Of a stretch of 64,000 bases of DNA, positions 1 through 13,900 are shown in pieces. Below the pieces are notes generated by a model. It was not told where the DNA came from. It worked only from the letters and a program-made list of their open reading frames with translations, and ran no database searches. Source of the stretch: Muraenolepis orangiensis (lineage: Eukaryota > Chordata > Actinopteri > Gadiformes > Muraenolepididae); contig JANIIK010000783.1 of the NCBI GenBank assembly GCA_027704905.1, positions 117,728 through 181,727 on the forward strand, given 5' to 3'. The position numbers and the translations under genes are program-made. Position 1 is the first letter of the stretch. Every line of letters starts with the position of its first letter.

Positions 1-1183
1 CATTGTGAGCCTATTTTCGTTATGGAGATGTAGTGTGTGAGGGGGTCAGGACCAGTGCTTTTAGTCTTACACACATCCAACATTGAGTGCCTGTATTTGG
101 ATTGGAGATGGAGTGTGTGTGGGGATGAGGACCAGTGCTTGTAGTCAAACATTCATCCGACATTGTGTGCCTATATTCGGATTGGAGATGGAGTGTGTGT
201 GGGTGTCAGGACCAGTGCTTTTAGTCATACACATATCCGACATTGAGTGCCTATTTTCGGATTGGAGATGGAGTGTGTGGGGGTCAGGACCAGTGCTCAA
301 AGTCACACACTTATCCAACATTGTGTGCCTATATTCGGATTGGAGAAGGAGTGTGTGGGGGTCAGGACCAGTGCTTTTAGTCAAACATTCATCCAACATT
401 GTGTGCCTATATTCGGATTGGAGATGGAGTGTGTGTGGGGGTCAGGACCAGTGCTTTTAGTCATACACACATCCGACATTGAGTGACTATTTTCAGATTG
501 GAGATGGAGTGTGTGGGGGTCAGGACCAGTGCTCATAGTCATACACCTATCCGACATTGTGTGCCTATATTCGGATTGGAGATGGAGTGTGTGTGGGGTC
601 AGGACCAGTGGTCATAGTCATACACTTATCCGACATTGTGTGACTATTTTCAGATTGGAGATGGAGTTTGTGGGGGTCAGGACCAGTGTTTTTATTAAAC
701 ATTCATCCGACATTGTGTGCGTATATTCGGATTGGAGATGAAGTGTGTGTGGGGGTCAGGACCAGTGCTTTTAGTCAAACATTCATCCAACATTGAGTGC
801 CTATTTTCGGATTGGAGATGGAGTGTATTGGGGTCAGGACCAGTGCTCATAGTCATACACTTATCCGACATTGTATGCCTATATTCGGATAGGAGATGGA
901 ATGTGTGTGGGGGTCAGGACCAATGCTTTTAGTCAAACATTAATCCAAAAATGAGTGCCTATTTTCGGATTGGAGATAGAGTGTGTGTGGGGTCAGGACC
1001 AGTGCTCATAGTCATACACACATATGACATTGAGTGCCTATTTTCGGATTGGAGATGGAGTGTGTGGGGGTCAGGACCAGTGCTCATAGTCATACACTCA
1101 TCCGACATTGAGTGCCTATTTTAGAATTGGAGATGGAGTGTGTGGGGGTCAGGACCAGTGCTCATAGTCATACACTTATCCGA
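1..1183 (+). repeat. Higher-order repeat unit, 15-monomer variant (1,183 bp)
   Basis: The unit is defined by the marker cattgtgagcctattttcgt, found at 1, 1,184, 2,052, 3,157 and 4,262. It contains further marker monomers: an atgaggaccagtgcttgtag form at about 126, a shortened gtgtttttattaaacattc form at about 688, and taatccaaaaatgag at about 941. Compared with the unit at 2,052-3,156 it carries one extra monomer near 1,086-1,165, which includes ttttagaattggag. Outside that monomer the two look identical by eye. Confidence 0.85.
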
Positions 1184-2051
1184 CATTGTGAGCCTATTTT
1201 CGTTATGGAGATGTAGTGTGTGAGGGGGTCAGGACCAGTGCTTTTAGTCTTACACACATCCAACATTGAGTGCCTGTATTTGGATTGGAGATGGAGTGTG
1301 TGTGGGGATGAGGACCAGTGCTTGTAGTCAAACATTCATCCGACATTGTGTGCCTATATTCGGATTGGAGATGGAGTGTGTGTGGGTGTCAGGACCAGTG
1401 CTTTTAGTCATACACATATCCGACATTGAGTGCCTATTTTCAGATTGGAGATGGAGTGTGTGGGGGTCAGGACCAGTGCTCAAAGTCATACACTTATCCA
1501 ACATTGTGTGCCTATATTCGGATTGGAGAAGGAGTGTGTGTGGGGGTCAGGACCAGTGCTTTTAGTCAAACATTCATCCGACATTGTGTACCTATATTCG
1601 GATTGGAGATGGAGTTTGTGGGGGTCAGGACCAGTGTTTTAATCAAACATTCATCTGACATTGTGTGCCTATATTCGTATTGGAGATGGAGTGTGTGGTG
1701 GTCAGGACCAGTGCTTTTATTCAAACATTCATCCAGCATTGAGTGCCTATTTTCGGATTGGAGATGGAGTGTATTGGGGTCAGGACCAGAGCTCATAGTC
1801 ATACACTTATCCGACATTGTATGCCTATATTCGGATAGGAGATGGAATGTGTGTGTTGGTCAGGACCAGTGCTTTTAGTCAAACATTAACCCAAAAATGA
1901 GTGCCTATTTTCGGATTGGAGATAGAGTGTGTGTGGGGTCATGACCAGTGCTCATAGTCATACACACATATGACATTGAGTGCCTATTTTCGGATTGGAG
2001 ATGGAGTGTGTGGGGGTCAGGACCAGTGCTCATAGTCATACACTTATCCGA
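1184..2051 (+). repeat. Higher-order repeat unit, 11-monomer variant (868 bp)
   Basis: It has the same start marker as its neighbours but lacks three monomers of the 14-monomer unit and is clearly more diverged. Private changes include a monomer with tattcgtattggag near 1,675 and gtgtgtgttggtcagg near 1,852. It lies between two almost identical longer units. Confidence 0.8.
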
Positions 2052-3156
2052 CATTGTGAGCCTATTTTCGTTATGGAGATGTAGTGTGTGAGGGGGTCAG
2101 GACCAGTGCTTTTAGTCTTACACACATCCAACATTGAGTGCCTGTATTTGGATTGGAGATGGAGTGTGTGTGGGGATGAGGACCAGTGCTTGTAGTCAAA
2201 CATTCATCCGACATTGTGTGCCTATATTCGGATTGGAGATGGAGTGTGTGTGGGTGTCAGGACCAGTGCTTTTAGTCATACACATATCCGACATTGAGTG
2301 CCTATTTTCGGATTGGAGATGGAGTGTGTGGGGGTCAGGACCAGTGCTCAAAGTCACACACTTATCCAACATTGTGTGCCTATATTCGGATTGGAGAAGG
2401 AGTGTGTGGGGGTCAGGACCAGTGCTTTTAGTCAAACATTCATCCAACATTGTGTGCCTATATTCGGATTGGAGATGGAGTGTGTGTGGGGGTCAGGACC
2501 AGTGCTTTTAGTCATACACACATCCGACATTGAGTGACTATTTTCAGATTGGAGATGGAGTGTGTGGGGGTCAGGACCAGTGCTCATAGTCATACACCTA
2601 TCCGACATTGTGTGCCTATATTCGGATTGGAGATGGAGTGTGTGTGGGGTCAGGACCAGTGGTCATAGTCATACACTTATCCGACATTGTGTGACTATTT
2701 TCAGATTGGAGATGGAGTTTGTGGGGGTCAGGACCAGTGTTTTTATTAAACATTCATCCGACATTGTGTGCGTATATTCGGATTGGAGATGAAGTGTGTG
2801 TGGGGGTCAGGACCAGTGCTTTTAGTCAAACATTCATCCAACATTGAGTGCCTATTTTCGGATTGGAGATGGAGTGTATTGGGGTCAGGACCAGTGCTCA
2901 TAGTCATACACTTATCCGACATTGTATGCCTATATTCGGATAGGAGATGGAATGTGTGTGGGGGTCAGGACCAATGCTTTTAGTCAAACATTAATCCAAA
3001 AATGAGTGCCTATTTTCGGATTGGAGATAGAGTGTGTGTGGGGTCAGGACCAGTGCTCATAGTCATACACACATATGACATTGAGTGCCTATTTTCGGAT
3101 TGGAGATGGAGTGTGTGGGGGTCAGGACCAGTGCTCATAGTCATACACTTATCCGA
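2052..3156 (+). repeat. Higher-order repeat unit, 14 monomers (1,105 bp)
   Basis: Fourteen monomers averaging 78.9 bp lie between successive cattgtgagcc markers. The unit carries aagtcacacac near 2,351, also present in the unit at 1-1,183 (near 301) but absent from the units at 1,184 and 3,157. This shows which copy it descends from. Confidence 0.88.
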
Positions 3157-4261
3157 CATTGTGAGCCTATTTTCGTTATGGAGATGTAGTGTGTGAGGGG
3201 GTCAGGACCAGTGCTTTTAGTCTTTCACACATCCAACATTGAGTGCCTGTATTTGGATTGGAGATGGAGTGTGTGTGGGGATGAGGACCAGTGCTTGTAG
3301 TCAAACATTCATCCGACATTGTGTGCCTATATTCGGATTGGAGATGGAGTGTGTGTGGGTGTCAGGACCAGTGCTTTTAGTCATACACATATCCGACATT
3401 GAGTGCCTATTTTCGGATTGGAGATGGAGTGTGTGGGGGTCAGGACCAGTGCTCAAAGTCATACACTTATCCAACATTGTGTGCCTATATTCGGATTGGA
3501 GAAGGAGTGTGTGGGGGTCAGGACCAGTGCTTTTAGTCAAACATTCATCCAACATTGTGTGCCTATATTCGGATTGGAGATGGAGTGTGTGTGGGGGTCA
3601 GGACCAGTGCTTTTAGTCATACACACATCCGACATTGAGTGACTATTTTCAGATTGGAGATGGAGTGTGTGGGGGTCAGGACCAGTGCTCATAGTCATAC
3701 ACCTATCCGACATTGTGTGCCTATATTCGGATTGGAGATGGAGTGTGTGTGGGGTCAGGACCAGTGGTCATAGTCATACACTTATCCGACATTGTGTGAC
3801 TATTTTCAGATTGGAGATGGAGTTTGTGGGGGTCAGGACCAGTGTTTTTATTAAACATTCATCCGACATTGTGTGCGTATATTCGGATTGGAGATGAAGT
3901 GTGTGTGGGGGTCAGGACCAGCGCTTTTAGTCAAACATTCATCCAACATTGAGTGCCTATTTTCGGATTGGAGATGGAGTGTATTGGGGTCAGGACCAGT
4001 GCTCATAGTCATACACTTATCCGACATTGTATGCCTATATTCGGATAGGAGATGGAATGTGTGTGGGGGTCAGGACCAATGCTTTTAGTCAAACATTAAT
4101 CCAAAAATGAGTGCCTATTTTCGGATTGGAGATAGAGTGTGTGTGGGGTCAGGACCAGTGCTCATAGTCATACACACATATGACATTGAGTGCCTATTTT
4201 CGGATTGGAGATGGAGTGTGTGGGGGTCAGGACCAGTGCTCATAGTCATACACTTATCCGA
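3157..4261 (+). repeat. Higher-order repeat unit, 14 monomers (1,105 bp)
   Basis: It has the same length and the same order of marker monomers as 2,052-3,156. The differences seen are few: tctttcacac for tcttacacac near 3,222, aagtcatacac for aagtcacacac near 3,457, and ccagcgc for ccagtgc near 3,919. Confidence 0.88.
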
Positions 4262-5052
4262 CATTGTGAGCCTATTTTCGTTATGGAGATGTAGTGTGTG
4301 AGGGGGTCAGGACCAGTGCTTTTAGTCTTACACACATCCAACATTGAGTGCCTGTATTTGGATTGGAGATGGAGTGTGTGTGGGGGTGAGGACCAGTGCT
4401 TTTATTCAAACATTCATCCGACATTGTGTGCCTATATTTGGATTGGAGATGTAGTGTGTGTGGGGATGAGGACCAGTGCATTTTAGTCATACACATATCC
4501 GACATTGAGTGCCTATTTTCAGATTGGAGATGGAGTGTGTGGGGGTCAGGACCAGTGCTCAAAGTCATACACTTATCCGACATTGTGTGACTATTTTCAG
4601 ATTGGAGATGGAGTTTGTGGGGGTCAGGACCAGTGTTTTTATTAAACATTCATCCGACATTGTGTGCGTATATTCGGATTGGAGATGAAGTGTGTGTGGG
4701 GGTCAGGACCAGTGCTTTTAGTCAAACATTCATCCAACATTGAGTGCCTATTTTCGGATTGGAGATGGAGTGTATTGGGGTCAGGACCAGTGCTCATAGT
4801 CATACACTTATCCGACATTGTATGCCTATATTCGGATAGGAGATGGAATGTGTGTGGGGGTCAGGACCAATGCTTTTAGTCAAACATTAATCCAAAAATG
4901 AGTGCCTATTTTCAGATTGGAGATAGAGTGTGTGTGGGGTCAGGACCAGTGCTCATAGTCATACAAACATATGACATTGAGTGCCTATTTTCGGATTGGA
5001 GATGGAGTGTGTGGGGGTCAGGACCAGTGCTCATAGTCATACACTTATCCGA
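4262..5052 (+). repeat. Higher-order repeat unit, 10-monomer deletion variant (791 bp)
   Basis: The unit begins and ends with the same marker as its neighbours but is four monomers shorter. It introduces the accagtgcattttagtc monomer (an inserted A), shared with 5,34x, 22,58x, 37,54x, 40,78x and 41,73x, which links it to the right-hand domains. Confidence 0.8.
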
Positions 5053-6440
5053 CATTGTGAGCCTATTTTCGGTATGGAGATGTAGTGTGTGAGGGGGTCA
5101 GGACCAGTGCTTTTAGTCTTACACACATCCAACATTGAGTGCCTGTATTTGGATTGGAGATGGACTGTGTGGGGGTCAGGACCAGTGCTCATAGTCATAC
5201 ACTTATCCGACATTGTGTGCCTATATTCGGATTTTAGATGGAGTGTGTGTGGGGGTGAGGACCAGTGCTTTTATTCAAACATTCATCCGACATTGTGTGC
5301 CTATATTTGGATTGGAGATGTAGTGTGTGTGGGGATGAGGACCAGTGCATTTTAGTCATACACATATCCGACATTGAGTGCCTATTTTCAGATTGGAGAT
5401 GGAGTGTGTGGGGGTCAGGACCAGTGCTCAAAGTCATACACTTATCCAACATTGTGTGCCTATATTCGGATTGGAGAAGGAGTGTGTGGGGGTCAGGACC
5501 AGTGCTTTTAGTCAAACATTCATCCAACATTGTGTGCCTATATTCGGATTGGAGATGGAGTGTGTGTGGGGGTCAGGACCAGTGCTTTTAGTCATACACA
5601 CATCCGACATTGAGTGACTATTTTCGGATTGGAGATGGAGTGTGTGGGGGTCAGGACCAGTGCTCATAGTCATACACCTATCCGACATTGTGTGCCTATA
5701 TTCGGATTGGAGATGGAGTGTGTGTGGGGTCAGGACCAGTGGTCATAGTCATACACTTATCCGACATTGTGTGACTATTTTCGGATTGGAGATGGAGTTT
5801 GTGGGGGTCAGGACCAGTGTTTTTATTAAACATTCATCCGACATTGTGTGCGTATATTCGGATTGGAGATGAAGTGTGTGTGGGGGTCAGGACCAGTGCT
5901 TTTAGTCAAACATTCATCCAACATTGAGTGCCTATTTTCGGATTGGAGATGGAGTGTATTGGGGTCAGTACCAGTGCTCATAGTTATTCACTTATCCGAC
6001 ATTGTATGCCTATATTCGGATAGGAGATGGAATGTGTGTGGGGGTCAGGACCAATGCTTTTAGTCAAACATTAATCCAAAAATGAGTGCCTATTTTCGGA
6101 TTGGAGATAGAGTGTGTGTGGGGTCAGGACCAGTGCTCATAGTCATACAAACATATGACATTGAGTGCCTATTTTCGGATTGGAGATGGAGTGTGTGAGG
6201 GGGTCAGGACCAGTGCTTTTAGTCAAACATTCATCCGACATTGTGTGCCTATATTTGGATTGGAGATGGAGTGTGTGTGGGGATGAGGACCAGTGCTTGT
6301 AGTCAAACATTCATCCGACATTGTGTGCCTATATTCGGATTGGAGATGGAGTGTGTGTGGGGTCAGGACCAGTGCTCATAGTCAAACATACATCCAACAT
6401 TGTGTGCCTATATTTGGATTGGAGATGGAGTGTGTGTGGG
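5053..6440 (+). repeat. Transitional satellite between the 14-monomer and giant-repeat domains
   Basis: This stretch starts like the first family (tgagcctattttcggtatgg) and has the taatccaaaaatgag monomer at about 6,074. It then switches near 6,195 to gtgtgagggggtcagg followed by the ttttagtcaaacattc form. The segment around 5.9-6.9 kb reappears 1,346 bp (17 monomers) to the right at about 7.2-8.2 kb. No gene is present. Confidence 0.7.
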
Positions 6441-9400
6441 GATGAGGACCAGTGCTTGTAGTCAAACATTCATCCGACATTGTGTGCCTATATTCAGATT
6501 GGAGATGGAGTGTGTGTGGGGCCAGGACCAGTGCTCATAGTCAAACATTCATCCAACATTGTGTGCCTATATTCGGATTGGAGATGGAGTGTGTGTGGGG
6601 GTCAGGACCAGTGCTTTTAGTCAGACACACATCCGACATTGTGTGCCTAAATTCGTATTGGAGATGGAGTGTGTGGGGGTAAGGACCAGTGCTCATAGTC
6701 ATACACTTATTCAACATTGTGTGCCTATATTCGGATTGGAGATGGAGTGTGTGTGGGGTCAGGACCAGTGGTCATAGTCATACACTTATCCGACATTGTG
6801 TGACTATTTTCGGATGGGAGATGGAGTGTGTGTGAGGGTCAGGACCAGTGCTTTTAGTCATACACTCATCCGACATTGTGTGGCTATATTCGGATTGGAG
6901 ATGGAGTGTGTGTAGGGGTGAGGACCAGTGCTTGTAGTCAAACATTCATCCGACATTGTGTGCCTATATTCAGATTTGAGATGGAGTGTGTGTGGGTGTC
7001 AGGACCAGTGCTTTTAGTCATACACATATCCGACATTGAGTGCCTATTTTCGGATTGGAGATGGAGTGTGTGGGGGTCAGGACCAGTGCTCAAATTCATA
7101 CACTTATCCAACATTGTGTGCCTATATTCGGATTGGAGATGGAGTGTGTGGGGGTCAGGACCAGTGCTCAAAGTCATACACTTATCCAACATTGTGTGCC
7201 TATATTTGGATTGGAGAAGGAGTGTGTGGGGGTCAGGACCAGTGCTTTTAGTCAAACATTCATCCAACATTGAGTGCCTATTTTCGGATTGGAGATGGAG
7301 TGTATTGGGGTCAGTACCAGTGCTCATAGTTATTCACTTATCCGACATTGTATGCCTATATTCGGATAGGAGATGGAATGTGTGTGGGGGTCAGGACCAA
7401 TGCTTTTAGTCAAACATTAATCCAAAAATGAGTGCCTATTTTCGGATTGGAGATAGAGTGTGTGTGGGGTCAGGACCAGTGCTCATAGTCATACAAACAT
7501 ATGACATTGAGTGCCTATTTTCGGATTGGAGATGGAGTGTGTGAGGGGGTCAGGACCAGTGCTTTTAGTCAAACATTCATCCGACATTGTGTGCCTATAT
7601 TTGGATTGGAGATGGAGTGTGTGTGGGGATGAGGACCAGTGCTTGTAGTCAAACATTCATCCGACATTGTGTGCCTATATTCGGATTGGAGATGGAGTGT
7701 GTGTGGGGTCAGGACCAGTGCTCATAGTCAAACATTCATCCAACATTGTGTGCCTATATTTGGATTGGAGATGGAGTGTGTGTGGGGATGAGGACCAGTG
7801 CTTGTAGTCAAACATTCATCCGACATTGTGTGCCTATATTCGGATTGGAGATGGAGTGTGTGTGGGGCCAGGACCAGTGCTCATAGTCAAACATTCATCC
7901 AACATTGTGTGCCTATATTCGGATTGGAGATGGAGTGTGTGTGGGGGTCAGGACCAGTGCTTTTAGTCAGACACACATCCGACATTGTGTGCCTAAATTC
8001 GTATTGGAGATGGAGTGTGTGGGGGTAAGGACCAGTGCTCATAGTCATACACTTATCCAACATTGTGTGCCTATATTCGGATTGGAGATGGAGTGTGTGT
8101 GGGGTCAGGACCAGTGGTCATAGTCATACACTTATCCGACATTGTGTGACTATTTTCGGATGGGAGATGGAGTGTGTGTGAGGATCAGGACCAGTGCTTT
8201 TAGTCATACACTCATCCGACATTGTGTGGCTATATTCGGATTGGAGATGGAGTGTGTGGGGGTCAGGACCAGTGCTCAAATTCATACACTTATCCAACAT
8301 TGTGTGCCTATATTCGGATTGGAGATGGAGTGTGTGTGGGTCAGTACCAGTGCTTTTAGTCATACAATCATCCGACATTGTGTGCCTTAATTCGGATTGG
8401 AGATGGAGTGTGTGTGGGGGTCAGTACCAGTGCTTATAGTCAAACACTCATCCGACAGTTTGTGCCCATATTCGGATTGGAGATGGAGTGTGTGTGGGGG
8501 TGAGGACCAGTGCTTTTAATCATACAATCATCCGACATTGAGTGCATATATTCGGATTGGAGATGGAGTGTGCGTGGGGTCAGGTCCAGTGCTCATAGTC
8601 ATACACTCATCCGACATTGAGTGCCTCTATTCGGATTGGAGATGGAGTGTGTGTGGGTCAGTACCAGTGCTCATAGTCATACACTCATCTGATATTGTGT
8701 GGCTATATTCGGATTGGAGATGGAGTGTGCGTGGGGTCAGGTCCAGTGCTCATAGTCATACACTCATCTGACATTGAGTGCCTCTATTCGGATTGGAGAT
8801 GGAGTGTGTGAGGGTCAGGACCAGTGCTTTTAGTCATACACTCATCCGACATTGTGTGGCTATATTCGGATTGGAGATGGAGTGTGTGTAGGGGTGAGGA
8901 CCAGTGCTTGTAGTCAAACATTCATCCGACATTGTGTGCCTATATTCAGATTGGAGATGGAGTGTGTGTGGGTGTCAGGACCAGTGCTTTTAGTCATACA
9001 CATATCCGACATTGAGTGCCTCTATTCGGATTGGAGATGGAGTGTGTGTGGGTCAGTACCAGTGCTCATAGTCATACACTCATCCGATATTGTGTGGCTA
9101 TATTCGGATTGGAGATGGAGTGTGTGTGGGGGTGAGGACCAGTGCTTTTAATCATACAATCATCCGACATTGAGTGCATATATTCGGATTGGAGATGGAG
9201 TGTGCGTGGGGTCAGGTCCAGTGCTCATAGTCATACACTCATCCGACATTGAGTGCCTCTATTCGGATTGGAGATGGAGTGTGTGTGGGTCAGTACCAGT
9301 GCTCATAGTCATACACTCATCCGATATTGTGTGGCTATATTCGGATTGGAGATGGAGTGTGCGTGGGGTCAGGTCCAGTGCTCATAGTCATACACTCATC

Positions 9401-10945
9401 CGACATTGAGTGCCTCTATTCGGATTGGAGATGGAGTGTGTGAGGGTCAGGACCAGTGCTTTTAGTCATACACTCATCCGACATTGTGTGGCTATATTCG
9501 GATTGGAGATGGAGTGTGTGTAGGGGTGAGGACCAGTGCTTGTAGTCAAACATTCATCCGACATTGTGTGCCTATATTCAGATTTGAGATGGAGTGTGTG
9601 TGGGTGTCAGGACCAGTGCTTTTAGTCATACACATATCCGACATTGAGTGCCTATTTTCGGATTGGAGATGGAGTGTGTGGGGGTCAGGACCAGTGCTCA
9701 AAGTCATACACTTATCCAACATTGTGTGCCTATATTCGGATTGGAGATGGAGTGTGTGTGGGTCAGTACCAGTGCTTTTAGTCATACAATCATCCGACAT
9801 TGTGTGCCTTAATTCGGATTGGAGATGGAGTGTGTGTGGGGGTCAGTACCAGTGCTTATAGTCAAACACTCATCCGACAGTTGGTGCCATATTCGGATTG
9901 GAGATGGAGTGTGTGTGGGGGTGAGGACCAGTGCTTTTAATCATACAATCATCCGACATTGAGTGCATATATTCGGATTGGAGATGGAGTGTGCGTGGGG
10001 TCAGGTCCAGTGCTCATAGTCATACACTCATCCGACATTGAGTGCCTCTATTCGGATTGGAGATGGAGTGTGTGTGGGTCAGTACCAGTGCTCATAGTCA
10101 TACACTCATCCGATATTGTGTGGCTATATTCGGATTGGAGATGGAGTGTGCGTGGGGTCAGGTACCAGTGCTCATAGTCATACACTCATCCGACATTGAG
10201 TGCCTCTATTCGGATTGGAGATGGAGTGTGTGAGGGTCAGGACCAGTGCTTTTAGTCATACACTCATCCGACATTGTGTGGCTATATTCGGATTGGAGAT
10301 GGAGTGTGTGTAGGGGTGAGGACCAGTGCTTGTAGTCAAACATTCATCCGACATTGTGTGCCTATATTCAGATTGGAGATGGAGTGTGTGTGGGGTCAGG
10401 ACCAGTGCTTTTAGTCATACACATATCCGACATTGTGTGCCTATATTCGGATTGGAGATGGAGTGTGTGTGGGGTCAGTACCAGTGCTCATAGTCATACA
10501 CTCATCCGACATTGTGTGGCTATATTCGGATTGGAGATGGAGTGTGTGTGGGGGTGAGGACCAGTGCTTTTAGTCATACAATCATCCGACATTGAGTGCC
10601 TATATTCGGATTGGAGATGGAGTGTGTGTGGGGTCAGGACCAGTGCTCATAGTCATACACTCATCCGACATTGAGTGCCTATATTCGGATTGGAGATGGA
10701 GTGTGTGTGGGTCAGGACCAGTGCTCATAGTCATACACTCATCCGATATTGTGTGGCTATATTCGGATTGGAGATGGAGTGTGCGTGGGGTCAGGTCCAG
10801 TGCTCATAGTCATACACTCATCCGACATTGAGTGCCTCTATTCGGATTGGAGATGGAGTGTGTGAGGGTCAGGACCAGTGCTTTTAGTCATACACTCATC
10901 CGACATTGTGTGGCTATATTCGGATTGGAGATGGAGTGTGTGTAG
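6440..10945 (+). repeat. Giant repeat, copy 1 (about 4,504 bp, 57 monomers)
   Basis: Marker positions match those of the next block with a nearly constant offset: 6,452 to 10,958, 6,876 to 11,380, 7,798 to 12,302, 8,538 to 13,042, 9,484 to 13,988 and 10,592 to 15,094. The offset moves only between 4,502 and 4,506, and each step I traced is a 1-2 bp indel, such as the two single-base losses near 11,101-11,121. Its left half contains gtggggccaggacc monomers, and its right half is made of the 8-monomer HOR. Confidence 0.85.
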
Positions 10946-13900
10946 GGGTGAGGACCAGTGCTTGTAGTCAAACATTCATCCGACATTGTGTGCCTATATT
11001 CAGATTGGAGATGGAGTGTGTGTGGGGCCAGGACCAGTGCTCATAGTCAAACATTCATCCAACATTGTGTGCCTATATTCGGATTGGAGATGGAGTGTGT
11101 GTGGGGTCAGGACCAGTGCTTTAGTCAGACACACATCCGACATTGTGTGCCTAAATTCGTATTGGAGATGGAGTGTGTGGGGGTAAGGACCAGTGCTCAT
11201 AGTCATACACTTATCCAACATTGTGTGCCTATATTCGGATTGGAGATGGAGTGTGTGTGGGGTCAGGACCAGTGGTCATAGTCATACACTTATCCGACAT
11301 TGTGTGACTATTTTCGGATGGGAGATGGAGTGTGTGTGAGGGTCAGGACCAGTGCTTTTAGTCATACACTCATCCGACATTGTGTGGCTATATTCGGATT
11401 GGAGATGGAGTGTGTGTAGGGGTGAGGACCAGTGCTTGTAGTCAAACATTCATCCGACATTGTGTGCCTATATTCAGATTTGAGATGGAGTGTGTGTGGG
11501 TGTCAGGACCAGTGCTTTTAGTCATACACATATCCGACATTGAGTGCCTATTTTCGGATTGGAGATGGAGTGTGTGTGGGGTCAGGACCAGTGCTCATAT
11601 TCATACACTTATCCAACATTGTGTGCCTATATTCGGATTGGAGATGGAGTGTGTGGGGGTCAGGACCAGTGCTCAAAGTCATACACTTATCCAACATTGT
11701 GTGCCTATATTCGGATTGGAGAAGGAGTGTGTGGGGGTCAGGACCAGTGCTTTTAGTCAAACATTCATCCAACATTGAGTGCCTATTTTCGGATTGGAGA
11801 TGGAGTGTATTGGGGTCAGTACCAGTGCTCATAGTTATTCACTTATCCGACATTGTATGCCTATATTCGGATAGGAGATGGAATGTGTGTGGGGGTCAGG
11901 ACCAGTGCTTTTAGTCAAACATTAATCCAAAAATGAGTGCCTATTTTCGGATTGGAGATAGAGTGTGTGTGGGGTCAGGACCAGTGCTCATAGTCATACA
12001 ACATATGACATTGAGTGCCTATTTTCGGATTGGAGATGGAGTGTGTGAGGGGGTCAGGACCAGTGCTTTTAGTCAAACATTCATCCGACATTGTGTGCCT
12101 ATATTTGGATTGGAGATGGAGTGTGTGTGGGGATGAGGACCAGTGCTTGTAGTCAAACATTCATCCGACATTGTGTGCCTATATTCGGATTGGAGATGGA
12201 GTGTGTGTGGGGTCAGGACCAGTGCTCATAGTCAAACATTCATCCAACATTGTGTGCCTATATTTGGATTGGAGATGGAGTGTGTGTGGGGATGAGGACC
12301 AGTGCTTGTAGTCAAACATTCATCCGACATTGTGTGCCTATATTCGGATTGGAGATGGAGTGTGTGTGGGGCCAGGACCAGTGCTCATAGTCAAACATTC
12401 ATCCAACATTGTGTGCCTATATTCGGATTGGAGATGGAGTGTGTGTGGGGGTCAGGACCAGTGCTTTTAGTCAGACACACATCCGACATTGTGTGCCTAA
12501 ATTCGTATTGGAGATGGAGTGTGTGGGGGTAAGGACCAGTGCTCATAGTCATACACTTATCCAACATTGTGTGCCTATATTCGGATTGGAGATGGAGTGT
12601 GTGTGGGGTCAGGACCAGTGGTCATAGTCATACACTTATCCGACATTGTGTGACTATTTTCGGATGGGAGATGGAGTGTGTGTGAGGATCAGGACCAGTG
12701 CTTTTAGTCATACACTCATCCGACATTGTGTGGCTATATTCGGATTGGAGATGGAGTGTGTGGGGGTCAGGACCAGTGCTCAAATTCATACACTTATCCA
12801 ACATTGTGTGCCTATATTCGGATTGGAGATGGAGTGTGTGTGGGTCAGTACCAGTGCTTTTAGTCATACAATCATCCGACATTGTGTGCCTTAATTCGGA
12901 TTGGAGATGGAGTGTGTGTGGGGGTCAGTACCAGTGCTTATAGTCAAACACTCATCCGACAGTTTGTGCCCATATTCGGATTGGAGATGGAGTGTGTGTG
13001 GGGGTGAGGACCAGTGCTTTTAATCATACAATCATCCGACATTGAGTGCATATATTCGGATTGGAGATGGAGTGTGCGTGGGGTCAGGTCCAGTGCTCAT
13101 AGTCATACACTCATCCGACATTGAGTGCCTCTATTCGGATTGGAGATGGAGTGTGTGTGGGTCAGTACCAGTGCTCATAGTCATACACTCATCTGATATT
13201 GTGTGGCTATATTCGGATTGGAGATGGAGTGTGCGTGGGGTCAGGTCCAGTGCTCATAGTCATACACTCATCTGACATTGAGTGCCTCTATTCGGATTGG
13301 AGATGGAGTGTGTGAGGGTCAGGACCAGTGCTTTTAGTCATACACTCATCCGACATTGTGTGGCTATATTCGGATTGGAGATGGAGTGTGTGTAGGGGTG
13401 AGGACCAGTGCTTGTAGTCAAACATTCATCCGACATTGTGTGCCTATATTCAGATTTGAGATGGAGTGTGTGTGGGTGTCAGGACCAGTGCTTTTAGTCA
13501 TACACATATCCGACATTGAGTGCCTCTATTCGGATTGGAGATGGAGTGTGTGTGGGTCAGTACCAGTGCTCATAGTCATACACTCATCCGATATTGTGTG
13601 GCTATATTCGGATTGGAGATGGAGTGTGTGTGGGGGTGAGGACCAGTGCTTTTAATCATACAATCATCCGACATTGAGTGCATATATTCGGATTGGAGAT
13701 GGAGTGTGCGTGGGGTCAGGTCCAGTGCTCATAGTCATACACTCATCCGACATTGAGTGCCTCTATTCGGATTGGAGATGGAGTGTGTGTGGGTCAGTAC
13801 CAGTGCTCATAGTCATACACTCATCCGATATTGTGTGGCTATATTCGGATTGGAGATGGAGTGTGCGTGGGGTCAGGTCCAGTGCTCATAGTCATACACT

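Noticed and set aside
83..460. Short open frames of 60-229 codons on both strands with repeated Cys/Trp-rich peptides
   Set aside because: They are the satellite read in successive frames. The same peptides recur at the monomer period, both strands and several frames are open over the same bases, and they end at the tttTAG/tcaTAG of the monomer. There are no domains or codon bias, and the length depends only on indels in the G/T tract.
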